A stretch of DNA of 35,780 nt from Chloroflexi bacterium UBA4733 (GTDB lineage: Bacteria; Chloroflexota; UBA4733), in the NCBI GenBank assembly GCA_002404055.1, contig DHIZ01000372.1, positions 1 to 35,780 on the forward strand, written 5' to 3'. Shown here piece by piece: positions 23,063 to 30,253 of the stretch. Both the position numbers and the translations under genes were made by a program. Under the pieces are notes generated by a model. It worked only from the letters and a program-made list of their open reading frames with translations, was not told the origin of the DNA and ran no database searches. Each line of letters opens with the position of its first letter. Position 1 is the first letter of the stretch.

Positions 23063-24166
23063 TCAGGCGGCGAGTTGTTGGCGCATGTCGCGTGACCTTA
23101 TGACGGTCATGCGGTAGCCGGCGAGCCCATCCTCGTCGCGGCGCTGGTGGTAACGGCCGAGGGCATCCTGCTCGGACGCTGCTCCACCGAGCCACTCCTG
23201 GAGCGCTTGAGCCAGGAAGGTCGCATGCACCGTGGCCTTGTCGATGCCCTGGCCGCTCCACGGATCCTGGTGCATGCCGGCGTCGCCGACCAGCGCCCAG
23301 CCGGGACCGAACGGCAGGCGGACGTAGTTGGTCTCCGGCCCGCAGCCAAGGAGGCGGCCTTCCCAGATGGCTGCGCTGAAGCGGTCGGCCAGGCCGAGGT
23401 GATGGGCGATGCGCTCTCGGAAACGTGCTACCGGCTGCTGGCGCATCCAGCCGAAGTCGGCCAGGTTGAGGGAGAGCGCCATGCAGGTGACGCCATCTTC
23501 ACTGGGAAAGACGTACGCTTGCTCGTCTCCGATGCGCGAGAACTCAGGGCCATCCGGCTCGCCGCGCGGCCCGGAAAAGCCGCGAACATAGCAATAGTAG
23601 ACGCCCCGATGGCCGCACTCCGATTCCTGGATGGGCGCATCGACAGCGCGGGCGACGAAGGAACGCCGGCCGTCGGCGCCGACGACGCAACGCGTGCGCA
23701 CGGTTTGCTCGCCGTTAGGCGTCGCCAGGCGAGCCCCGACGACGCGCCCGTCGGCCCATAACAGATCGGTGGCACGACTCCCTTCCAGCAGGTCCACCCC
23801 CGCGACACTGGCGGCGCGTTGCACGAGGATGTGGTCGAGGCTCACGCGGCGCACCGAGAGGCAGTACTCGACCTCACCCGGCTGTTGTGCCGGCTGGACT
23901 GCGGCCGCGCTACCGCCATCTTGATACCCATACTGGCAGGCCAGCGGCGGGCAGCCGAGCGCCAGCACGGAATCGAGGACGCCCAGGTGCTTTAGGACGG
24001 TGACGGCGCGGCCACCACGGAAATAGTGGGTGGAGAGGGTGGGGCTGGGGAAGCTGGCCCGGTCGATGAGCAGCACGCGGAGGCCCGCCTCGCCAAGCAG
24101 CGTCGCCAGCGTCGAGCCGCCGATGCGCGCGCCGATCACGACGACGTCGTAGTCCAAATCGGCCAT
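23063..24166 (-). CDS. FAD-dependent monooxygenase/oxidoreductase (class A flavoprotein type)
   Basis: The 367-aa protein starts at ATG 24166, with GAAGGAG seven bases upstream; the open frame beyond it lacks family sequence. An N-terminal FAD Rossmann motif is present (YDVVVIGARIGGSTLATLLG, then LRVLLIDRA), although the second G of the usual GxGxxG reads as Arg-Ile. The DG motif is in RCVVGADGRRSFVA (about residue 155), and the GD motif in GWALVGDAGMHQDPWSGQGI (about residue 300) closes the FAD site. These are hallmarks of class A aromatic hydroxylases and geranylgeranyl-reductase-type enzymes. The substrate cannot be inferred. It is alone on its strand, with an inverted repeat in its leader. 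Confidence 0.9.
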   Translation of the reverse strand: MADLDYDVVVIGARIGGSTLATLLGEAGLRVLLIDRASFPSPTLSTHYFRGGRAVTVLKHLGVLDSVLALGCPPLACQYGYQDGGSAAAVQPAQQPGEVEYCLSVRRVSLDHILVQRAASVAGVDLLEGSRATDLLWADGRVVGARLATPNGEQTVRTRCVVGADGRRSFVARAVDAPIQESECGHRGVYYCYVRGFSGPRGEPDGPEFSRIGDEQAYVFPSEDGVTCMALSLNLADFGWMRQQPVARFRERIAHHLGLADRFSAAIWEGRLLGCGPETNYVRLPFGPGWALVGDAGMHQDPWSGQGIDKATVHATFLAQALQEWLGGAASEQDALGRYHQRRDEDGLAGYRMTVIRSRDMRQQLAA

Positions 24167-24714
24167 CGGACGCTCCTTCACCTGACCGTCAGCGATCCTT
24201 CGCTGATGCCTTACGCTACACTCCCTAGTCTGTACCATACGCGGCGCGGTTGCCAGGAACAACCCACACCACACCCACGCGCTCCCCACACAAGCATCGG
24301 TAGATCGCCTCGCAGCCACCGTCATAAATGGCCGGGTCTCCTTGGCCGTCGCAGTCCAGCATCTCCATCCACCCGCAGGTGGAGAGGAAGCGTTTGCAAA
24401 ATCATCCCCTGCTCCGATGCCGTCGCCGCCGCCTTTCGGCACACTATGGTCGTGAGGAAAATGGAACACCTCAGCAAGATGAGAAGGACGGCAACGTGAA
24501 CAGCGGACACATGCTTCCCATCCAGCCCTGTCTGTCCCGCCGCAGGTTCCTGAAGACATTGTTCGCATGATCATCACCGAGTTCGCTGTCACGCCACGAC
24601 GGGCGGACTGGGTTACCGTGTTGCAGCGAACACGGCAGGCAACAGACAACCTGTAGGGGACGACCTGATCTTGGATCGCACCCCGGTATTCTCGGGGAGT
24701 CCCGGCGAGACCCC
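24167..24714. other. Decayed intergenic region (548 bp) with two short gene-like scraps
   Basis: Two coupled mini-frames stand out on the plus strand. 24511-24570 reads MLPIQPCLSRRRFLKTLFA and stops; it resembles a Tat signal (RRRFLK) of a solute-binding protein. 24567-24656 (ATGA overlap) reads MIITEFAVTPRRADWVTVLQ and stops after 29 codons; it resembles the first strand of enolase-superfamily dehydratases. Both are too short to be sure of and may be chance, but each fits the sugar-acid genes around them. Confidence 0.35.
24189..24206. promoter_or_regulatory. Inverted repeat in the leader of the FAD monooxygenase gene
   Basis: TCAGCGA-TCCT-TCGCTGA forms a perfect 7-bp inverted repeat starting 23 bp ahead of the start codon on the minus strand. 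It may be a repressor operator or an mRNA hairpin. Confidence 0.4.
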
Positions 24715-25183
24715 TTACGCATCCCGGAGGTCTTTCGGGCGCTCGATCACGCAGACGGGCACCGCGTTCTGCTGCACATGCCGCACGTTGTCCGTGCTCA
24801 GCGGGCTGGTGAAGATGATGCCGTCGCTGCGCTGGCGCAGCAGCAGTTCCACATAATCGGCCTCCGCTTCGACAGAACTGTGCGTGTTGCAGGTGACTGT
24901 GGCGAAGCCGAGTTCACGGGCGCGATCTTCGACGCCGCGGGCGACACAGGCGAAGAACGGGTTGGGGTAGATGGTGTGGACGAGGTGGCCGAGCATGCCG
25001 GTGCGTTGGTTGCGCAAGCTCTGGGCGATGGCGTTCGGCCGGTAGTTGACGGCGAGAGCGGCCTCCAGTACCTTCTGCCGCGTGGCCTCACGCACGTAGC
25101 CGTTGCCGTGCAGCGCTCGATGCACAGTCGTCAGCGAGACGCCGGTGCGGGCAGCGAGGTAATCTGGGGCGAACTGCCCCCAT
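24715..25183 (-). pseudogene. LacI-family regulator, 3' truncated and probably frameshifted at the start
   Basis: The frame carries a LacI helix-turn-helix (DYLAARTGVSLTTVHRALHG, GYVREATRQKVLEAALAVNY, hinge RPNAIAQSLRNQRTGM) and the first part of the sugar-binding domain (GHLVHTIYPNPFFACVARGV, LLLRQRSDGIIFTSPLSTDN, PVCVIERPKDL). It stops at TAA 24715 after about 155 residues; full members have about 340. The only nearby ATG (25183) is one base out of frame with the HTH. Removing one base of a four-C run (minus strand, 25166-25169) would give MGAVRPDYLAARTGVS, a normal LacI start. The gene is divergent from the zinc-type dehydrogenase, which it probably once repressed. DNA-binding alone might survive only if an alternative start is used. 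Confidence 0.75.
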
Positions 25184-25216
25184 TTTGCAGTGTAGAGAAA
25201 GAGAAGGGAACCCTGT

Positions 25217-26254
25217 ATGCCGCGCGAGCTAGTGGCCATCGGGCCGCGTGAGCCAGTGTTGCGAACGTTTGCGGAGGCGGCGCTCGGCCCCGGCGATGTC
25301 CGGGTCCAGAGCGAGTTTGGCGCCGCCAAGCACGGCACGGAGATCCCCATCTATCGCGGCGACGCTCCCACCAGCCAGGCCCGTTATGATCCAGCCTGGC
25401 GCTGCTTCATGCCGCGCGACGCCTCGTCGGCGGTGTTCCCGGTCCCCCTCGGCAACATGTGTGTCGGCACGGTGACGGCCGTCGGCGCCGATGTCGATAC
25501 ACACAAGGTCGGCGACCGCGTCTTTGGGCACCTGCCGTTGCGCGACGTGCATGTCGTTCCTGCCGCGCGCGTCGATCGTATGCCCGCAGGGCTCTCCGAT
25601 GAAGCGGCCGTTTGCCTGGACCCGGCGGATGCGGCGTTCGCCATGCGTGACGCCCACGTGCGGATCGGCGACCGCACTGCGGTGTTCGGGCTGGGCGCCA
25701 TCGGGCTCTTTGCCGTCCAGTACTGCCGACTCTCCGGCGCCGACCTGGTGGTGGCGATTGATCCGGTCGAGCACCGGCGCGCGCTCGCCTTGCAGATGGG
25801 TGCCGATGTCGCGCTCGACCCGATGGCCTGTGACGCCGGACTGGAGTTGCGCAAGCTCACCGAGCGCATCGGTGTGGACGTGGCGCTGGAGGTGAGCAGC
25901 AACGCCGCCGCCCTGCACCACGCCATTCGGGGCACACGCTATGCCGGTACAATCGGCGTGATCTCGGTGGCCCACGTCGGGCCGGCCCTCAACCTTGGGC
26001 AAGAGTTTCACTTCAACCGGATCAACCTGATCTCGGCACGCACGGTGAGCCAGCCTTTTCCGGAGGTGGTCGGCTGGGATCACCGCCGCGTGGTGTCGCT
26101 GGCTCTGAAGTGGCTGACGAGTGGCAAGCTCTCCTCGCAGGGTGTCGTCTGGCCGATCGTGCCCTTTGATGTCTGTGTCGAGGTCTATCGCCGCATCGAG
26201 GATCATCCAGAAGAATCCGTCAAGATGGGCGTGCGTTTTGCCCCGCCGGCCTGA
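25217..26254 (+). CDS. Medium-chain (zinc-type) alcohol/polyol dehydrogenase family protein
   Basis: The 345-aa protein starts at ATG 25217 after GAGAAGGGAA. It has the GroES-like N-terminal domain (PGDVRVQSEFGAAKHGTEIP, GNMCVGTVTAVGADVDTHKV, then GDRVFGHLPLRDVH) and the Rossmann domain with DRTAVFGLGAIGLFAVQYCR near residue 150. The loop VVAIDPVEHRRALALQMGAD has the acidic residue that favours NAD(H). The usual Cys/His zinc ligand C-G-x-D is replaced by AKHGTE, so the catalytic zinc site is atypical and the enzyme may be zinc-independent. It faces away from the broken lacI gene. A paralogue fragment lies 77 bp beyond its stop. It probably oxidises a sugar alcohol or aldose. Confidence 0.88.
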   Translation: MPRELVAIGPREPVLRTFAEAALGPGDVRVQSEFGAAKHGTEIPIYRGDAPTSQARYDPAWRCFMPRDASSAVFPVPLGNMCVGTVTAVGADVDTHKVGDRVFGHLPLRDVHVVPAARVDRMPAGLSDEAAVCLDPADAAFAMRDAHVRIGDRTAVFGLGAIGLFAVQYCRLSGADLVVAIDPVEHRRALALQMGADVALDPMACDAGLELRKLTERIGVDVALEVSSNAAALHHAIRGTRYAGTIGVISVAHVGPALNLGQEFHFNRINLISARTVSQPFPEVVGWDHRRVVSLALKWLTSGKLSSQGVVWPIVPFDVCVEVYRRIEDHPEESVKMGVRFAPPA

Positions 26255-26330
26255 TGATCGCTGACCTACGCCTATTTGCCGGTTGCGCCGCTGGCATTCA
26301 CCGCAACGATGTTGGCGTCGTTCTCCAGAA

Positions 26331-26375
26331 TTTCACCGCAACCGGATCAACCTGATCTCGGCGCGCATCGTCGCG
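26331..26375 (+). repeat. Remnant copy of the dehydrogenase gene
   Basis: Bases 26331-26368 match 26006-26043 inside the dehydrogenase gene at 34 of 38 positions. They encode FHRNRINLISARIV against FHFNRINLISARTV. The four differences and the lack of further similarity on either side point to the leftover of a diverged paralogue, not a fresh duplication. Confidence 0.75.
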
Positions 26376-26378
26376 CAA

Positions 26379-26434
26379 TTGACGAGTTATATCCTTGGAA
26401 GATAGAATGTACGTAGTAAAGGAGCAATGGAATG
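26379..26434 (+). promoter_or_regulatory. Orphan promoter and strong ribosome site
   Basis: TTGACG (26379-26384), an 18-bp spacer and TAGAAT (26403-26408) are followed by AAAGGAG (26418-26424). Next come a two-codon frame ATG-GAA-TGA (26427-26435) and an overlapping ATG at 26432. The frame from 26432 is open for 136 codons, but its composition looks like antisense of the small gene at 26450-26593. The promoter may belong to a deleted gene. Confidence 0.45.
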
Positions 26435-26449
26435 AGCGCCGCATCGGAT

Positions 26450-26593
26450 TTACTGGCGCAAGCGCCGCAGAGTACGGCGCAAGCGGTCGCGCAGCGTTCG
26501 CACCGCCGCCTGCAACTCGCGGATGACGGCATGCGCCTCTGGCAACGTCTCCGGCAGCACCAACTCTGTGTCCATACGACACAGTCTGCACAC
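26450..26593 (-). CDS. Small basic protein with CxxC, 47 aa
   Basis: GTG 26593, with CAGGAGCGG upstream, opens a 47-codon frame. It begins with CRLCRMDTELVLPETLPEAH, with a C-x-x-C, and ends in an arginine-rich amphipathic helix (AVRTLRDRLRRTLRRLRQ). Codon choice is GC-rich at third positions, as in neighbouring genes. The LPETLPEAHAVIRELQAAV part recalls the N-terminal leucine-rich helix of IS66-type transposases, so this could be a transposase remnant or a true small gene. Another open frame crosses it on the other strand. Confidence is low. Confidence 0.4.
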   Translation of the reverse strand: MCRLCRMDTELVLPETLPEAHAVIRELQAAVRTLRDRLRRTLRRLRQ

Positions 26594-26693
26594 CTTGACC
26601 GCTCCTGTCAAGTCAGCACGCGCTCACGTACAACAGGGGCCGTGATCGGGTACCATCCACTGCATCACCACCATGGCTGGGCTCCTCTCGCGC

Positions 26694-28061
26694 CTACTGT
26701 AGCACGCTCCCGCGACGCAATGCCCAGAAGAGTACGCCGTTCTCCACGAGCAGGGCCAGTGTCATACCAAGCGCGGCCAGCGTCGTGCCAGGCGCCAGGC
26801 CAAGCACGGCGCCAACAGCCAGCACCAGGGCAACCACCGTGACATTGGCCGCCATCGCCCCCTGCACCGCCGCCGTGCGGTGACCGGCGGCCAGCGAGGC
26901 GCGCAACAGCGCCTGCGGGGCCGTCAGCAAGGGGACGGGCAGCAACAGCCAGAGGGTGCGCCGTGCTGCGGCTTCAACGGCGGCCGGTACACCGAGCAGC
27001 GCGCCAAAGTAGAGATGAATGACCGGCGTCACCAGCGTGACCAGCAGGCCGGCCGTCAAGGCCAGGCCCAGCGCTACAGCGAAACGAGCGACCGCCCGTA
27101 CTTCCATCGGGCTGCGCCGGAAGGTCAGCGCCAGCTCGGGCAGGGCGGCGGCCGGACTCGCCGCCAGCGCGCCGCCGCCGTAGGCGACCGGCCAGGCGGC
27201 CAGCGAGAGCGCCGCCAGCGGCAGCCGCGTGATCCCCGCGCTGATCAGCGGCTGCAGCAACACCCGTAGCCCGGCCGTGCCGATCAGCGGGGCGTGAAAG
27301 GCCCAGAGCGCAGCGGTCGAGAGCGGCGGCCCCTCCCGTTCCATGCCCAGCACGGTCTGGCGTGCCGGTCCGCGCGACCACCAGGCGATCAGGCCGGACT
27401 CTACGAGCACTGCGCTGATCAGCGCCACACCGGCCAGCAGCGCGCCGGGCGGGCGGAACCAGCGGACGCCGACCAGTGTCACCAGGCTGGCAGTCAGGAT
27501 GCGCATCACCGTTCCCAGGCCGATGGCGCGGGCTCGGCGCGCCGTGATGAGCACGCCCTGGTTGAACTTGCGGAAGGAGATGGCCAGCGGCCACAAAGCC
27601 ATCCAGCGCAAGGGCATGTGCGCCGCCTGCGCCACCGCCGGCGGCAAACGCAGCACCGGCACAATTATCCAGTCGTAGAGCGGTCCCCAGTACAGGAGCA
27701 GGTTGAGCAAGAAGAGCCCAAAACCCAGGGCCAGGGCAAACCGGCGGACAGCGTGATACGACTGGCGGTCGCGGACCAGGGCGACCGAGGTCGTCAGCAT
27801 CATGATCACCGGCGCTTCCACGACGATGGAGAGGTTGAGCGCGATACCGTAGCCCGCCAGCGCCACCTCCGGCTCTGCCAAACGGGCCACGCCGCTGACG
27901 ACGATCGTCTGTTCGGCGGCGATCATGAGGATGCTGCTCAACGCCAGGGGCGCGAAGACGCCGACGATGTCCCGGAAATGCGACGCACGGACGGGAGCGG
28001 GCGGCACATCGAACTGATCGTCTGTTGCCGCGGGCGGCACACTCACCGTAGACGGACGCAT
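26694..28061 (-). CDS. MATE/ANKH-like polytopic exporter (MOP flippase superfamily)
   Basis: The 455-aa integral membrane protein has about 12 helices, starting with FRDIVGVFAPLALSSILMIA after a 30-residue soluble head. ATG 28061 is taken as start because the preceding residues are low-complexity and outside any family pattern. Each half starts with a MATE-like first helix ending in a polar residue (SILMIAAEQTIVVSGVARLA), and the middle contains WPLAISFRKFNQGVLITARR. That W-x-x-x-x-x-x-x-N-x-G-x-L motif recalls ANKH-type members (pyrophosphate/citrate exporters) rather than classic multidrug MATEs. It is divergent from the Dpp-type operon, with two operator-like palindromes between them. The substrate is unknown. 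Confidence 0.75.
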   Translation of the reverse strand: MRPSTVSVPPAATDDQFDVPPAPVRASHFRDIVGVFAPLALSSILMIAAEQTIVVSGVARLAEPEVALAGYGIALNLSIVVEAPVIMMLTTSVALVRDRQSYHAVRRFALALGFGLFLLNLLLYWGPLYDWIIVPVLRLPPAVAQAAHMPLRWMALWPLAISFRKFNQGVLITARRARAIGLGTVMRILTASLVTLVGVRWFRPPGALLAGVALISAVLVESGLIAWWSRGPARQTVLGMEREGPPLSTAALWAFHAPLIGTAGLRVLLQPLISAGITRLPLAALSLAAWPVAYGGGALAASPAAALPELALTFRRSPMEVRAVARFAVALGLALTAGLLVTLVTPVIHLYFGALLGVPAAVEAAARRTLWLLLPVPLLTAPQALLRASLAAGHRTAAVQGAMAANVTVVALVLAVGAVLGLAPGTTLAALGMTLALLVENGVLFWALRRGSVLQ

Positions 28062-28169
28062 TATCGCCACTCCATGCACATACTCACCATCGGTTCCGTC
28101 ACGCCATCTGCCCGTTCCCTTGCGACCGCGCCTCAACACGGGGTAATTGATCGGTCGCAACTCGTTGAG

Positions 28170-28230
28170 ACCTGACCAGGTGAACGGCGCCGGCAAGGCA
28201 GATGCGTATACTAGCATTGCCTGATCAGGT
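28170..28230. promoter_or_regulatory. Pair of CCTGAYCAGG operators with a -10 box between MATE and Dpp genes
   Basis: ACCTGACCAGGT (28170-28181) and GCCTGATCAGGT (28219-28230) are two copies of one palindromic motif, with centres 49 bp apart. TATACT (28207-28212) ends 6 bp before the second, which would therefore cover the transcription start of the rightward operon. The -35 region is weak. The layout is typical of a dimeric repressor with two sites. Confidence 0.6.
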
Positions 28231-28254
28231 AACAGCCGGACATGGAGGGTGCTT

Positions 28255-29199
28255 GTGCAGGCCTATGCCCTGCGGCGAGTGGCACAGTTAGCGCCAGTAC
28301 TGCTGTTCACGTCGCTCATGGTCTTCTTCGTCTTTCGGCTGATCCCTGGCGACCCAGCGGAAGTACGCCTCGGTGAATCGGCTGATCCGCAATCAATCGC
28401 TGAGGTGAGAAAGGAAATGGGGCTTGACCGGCCGATCTCTGTTCAATACCTGATCTGGCTGGGTGGCGCTCTCCACGGCGACCTCGGACGGTCGAACATT
28501 GATCAGCAGCCGGTACTCACCCTCGTGCTACAGAAATTTCCGGTGACGCTGGAACTGGCTGTACTCGGCATACTCTTCGCGTTAGTCATCTCGGTCCCGA
28601 TCGGCATCCTTTCGGCGTTGCGCCAGGGCGGAGGACTCGACCAACTGGCGCGCCTGGCCGCCCTCCTTGGCTTCTGTGTACCCCGGTATTGGCTGGCGGT
28701 GTTGCTGATCCTGTTCTTCGCGGTTCGGTTGCGCTGGCTGCCACCGGCCGGCTACGTCGCCTTCACCGATAATCCCGGGCAAAACCTGCGTGACATTACC
28801 CTCCCGGTTGTCTCGCTCGCACTCACGCTCGCCGCCGTGCAGATGCGCTTTCTACGCTCCGGTCTCCTTGAGGTAATTCGGGAGGATTACGTGCGAACGG
28901 CGCACGCGAAAGGCTTGCCCTCCCACCTGGTCGTGCGACGCCATGCGCTCAAGAACGCCTTGATACCGTTTGTCACCGTGGTGGGCCTGCAGTTTGGCGG
29001 CCTACTCGGCGGATTAGTGGTCATTGAGCAGATTTTCTCCTGGCCCGGCGTCGGCTGGCTCATGGTGCAGTCGATCGGCGAACGTGACTATGCGGTCGTC
29101 GAAGGCGTCGTCCTGCTGGTCGCCACAGGCTTCGTCGTCGTCAACCTCCTGGTGGACCTGCTCTATGCGCTGCTGGATCCGCGGATTCACTATCGATAG
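28255..29199 (+). CDS. Dpp/Opp-type ABC transporter permease, DppB family
   Basis: The 314-aa protein starts at GTG 28255, placed 5 bp after GGAGGG; the GTG at 28249 overlaps that site. Six helices and the family signatures are present: an N-terminal RRVAQLAPVLLFTSLMVFFV with FRLIPGDPAEVRLG, then VTLELAVLGILFALVISVPI. The EAA loop EVIREDYVRTAHAKGLPSHL lies near residue 210, and PFVTVVGLQFGGLLGGLVVI, IFSWPGVGWLMVQSI and a C-terminal DLLYALLDPRIHYR follow. It forms the channel with the DppC-type gene 18 bp downstream. Substrates of this family are di/oligopeptides, but related systems import oligosaccharides, which would suit this gene neighbourhood. Confidence 0.94.
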   Translation: MQAYALRRVAQLAPVLLFTSLMVFFVFRLIPGDPAEVRLGESADPQSIAEVRKEMGLDRPISVQYLIWLGGALHGDLGRSNIDQQPVLTLVLQKFPVTLELAVLGILFALVISVPIGILSALRQGGGLDQLARLAALLGFCVPRYWLAVLLILFFAVRLRWLPPAGYVAFTDNPGQNLRDITLPVVSLALTLAAVQMRFLRSGLLEVIREDYVRTAHAKGLPSHLVVRRHALKNALIPFVTVVGLQFGGLLGGLVVIEQIFSWPGVGWLMVQSIGERDYAVVEGVVLLVATGFVVVNLLVDLLYALLDPRIHYR

Positions 29200-29217
29200 C
29201 AAGGGGAGCACCACCAG

Positions 29218-30123
29218 TTGGACCTGCCAACGGCCTTCGCCCGACCCGACGAGGCCACGTCAGCGAAGCTCAGGACGCGGTCGCCGCTGGTCAGCGCCCT
29301 TCTGGCGCTGCGCCAGGATCGCGGTGCGCTATTTGGCATTGCCCTCTTTCTGGTGCTGCTCTGCCTGGCAGTCTTCGCGCACTGGATCGTCCCCTATTCG
29401 CCTACCGCCGTCCATATTCCAGATCGCTTGCAGTCACCGTCGGCCCGTCATCTACTCGGCACCGACGAACTTGGACGCGACCTGCTCAGCCGCTTGATCT
29501 ACGGCGCACGCGTCTCGCTCTCTGTGGGCGCCATCGCCACCCTCATCGCCTCGGTGGCGGGTATCCCTTTGGGGCTGCTTGCCGGCTACGTGGGGGGGGC
29601 GATCGATGCCCTGATCATGCGCGTCCTGGACGGCCTGCTGGCCTTCCCGAGCATCATCCTGGCGCTCGCCATCGTCACGGCGCTCGGTCCGAGCGTCAAG
29701 GATGCGATGCTGGCCATCGGCATTGTCTCCATTCCGGCCTTTGGTCGGATTACCCGAGCCACGGTCATGACGCTCAGGGAGAGGGAATTCGTCGACGCCG
29801 CGCGCGTCTCCGGCGCCAGCACCTTCTACATCGCTCGCCGCGTCCTGCTGCCGAACTCGCTCTCCCCCATATTCGTCCAGGTCACCGTCAGCTTCGCCGA
29901 CGCCATCTTGACGGAGGCTGCACTTTCCTTCCTCGGCCTCGGCGTGCCGCCACCGACGCCCTCCTGGGGATCCATGCTCAACGACGGGCGTCAGTACCTC
30001 GATCAGACAGGTTGGTACTCGTTCACCTCGGGAGCAGCCATCTTCCTGGCGGTGCTGAGCCTCAACCTCATCGGCGATGGCTTGCGGGACGCTCTGGACC
30101 CGCGGCATTTCGCCCGGCGATAG
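29218..30123 (+). CDS. Dpp/Opp-type ABC transporter permease, DppC family
   Basis: The 301-aa protein starts at TTG 29218 with AGGGGAG about nine bases upstream. The DppC pattern is clear: a cytoplasmic head, a first helix ALFGIALFLVLLCLAVFAHW, and the periplasmic motif HLLGTDELGRDLLSRLIYGA. SLSVGAIATLIASVAGIPLG and the EAA loop EFVDAARVSGASTFYIARRV follow, then ILTEAALSFLGLGVPPPTPS and a C-terminal GDGLRDALDPR. It is the second permease of the operon. No ATP-binding genes follow, so the ATPases must be encoded elsewhere or have been lost. Confidence 0.94.
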   Translation: MDLPTAFARPDEATSAKLRTRSPLVSALLALRQDRGALFGIALFLVLLCLAVFAHWIVPYSPTAVHIPDRLQSPSARHLLGTDELGRDLLSRLIYGARVSLSVGAIATLIASVAGIPLGLLAGYVGGAIDALIMRVLDGLLAFPSIILALAIVTALGPSVKDAMLAIGIVSIPAFGRITRATVMTLREREFVDAARVSGASTFYIARRVLLPNSLSPIFVQVTVSFADAILTEAALSFLGLGVPPPTPSWGSMLNDGRQYLDQTGWYSFTSGAAIFLAVLSLNLIGDGLRDALDPRHFARR

Positions 30124-30134
30124 CAGACGAGCGT

Positions 30135-30146
30135 ATCAATATTGAT
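30135..30146. promoter_or_regulatory. AT-rich 12-bp palindrome between permease and binding-protein genes
   Basis: ATCAATATTGAT is a perfect palindrome in an otherwise GC-rich gap of 130 bp, 108 bp ahead of the binding-protein start. It could be an operator for a separate promoter of the binding-protein gene. No convincing box pair was found beside it. Confidence 0.35.
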
Positions 30147-30253
30147 GTTATCGTAGACGATCAGGACGCTGCCGTGGGGTCGCCTATCCGGTACCGGCGT
30201 TTCCACGACATCACTTGAGCGTACTGAACACGCTGCAAACGAAAGGTACAGCC

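Noticed and set aside
26432..26842. 136-codon plus-strand frame behind the orphan promoter
   Set aside because: It runs about 150 bp into the end of the MATE-like gene and is Gln/His/Arg-rich, so it is kept only as a promoter observation.
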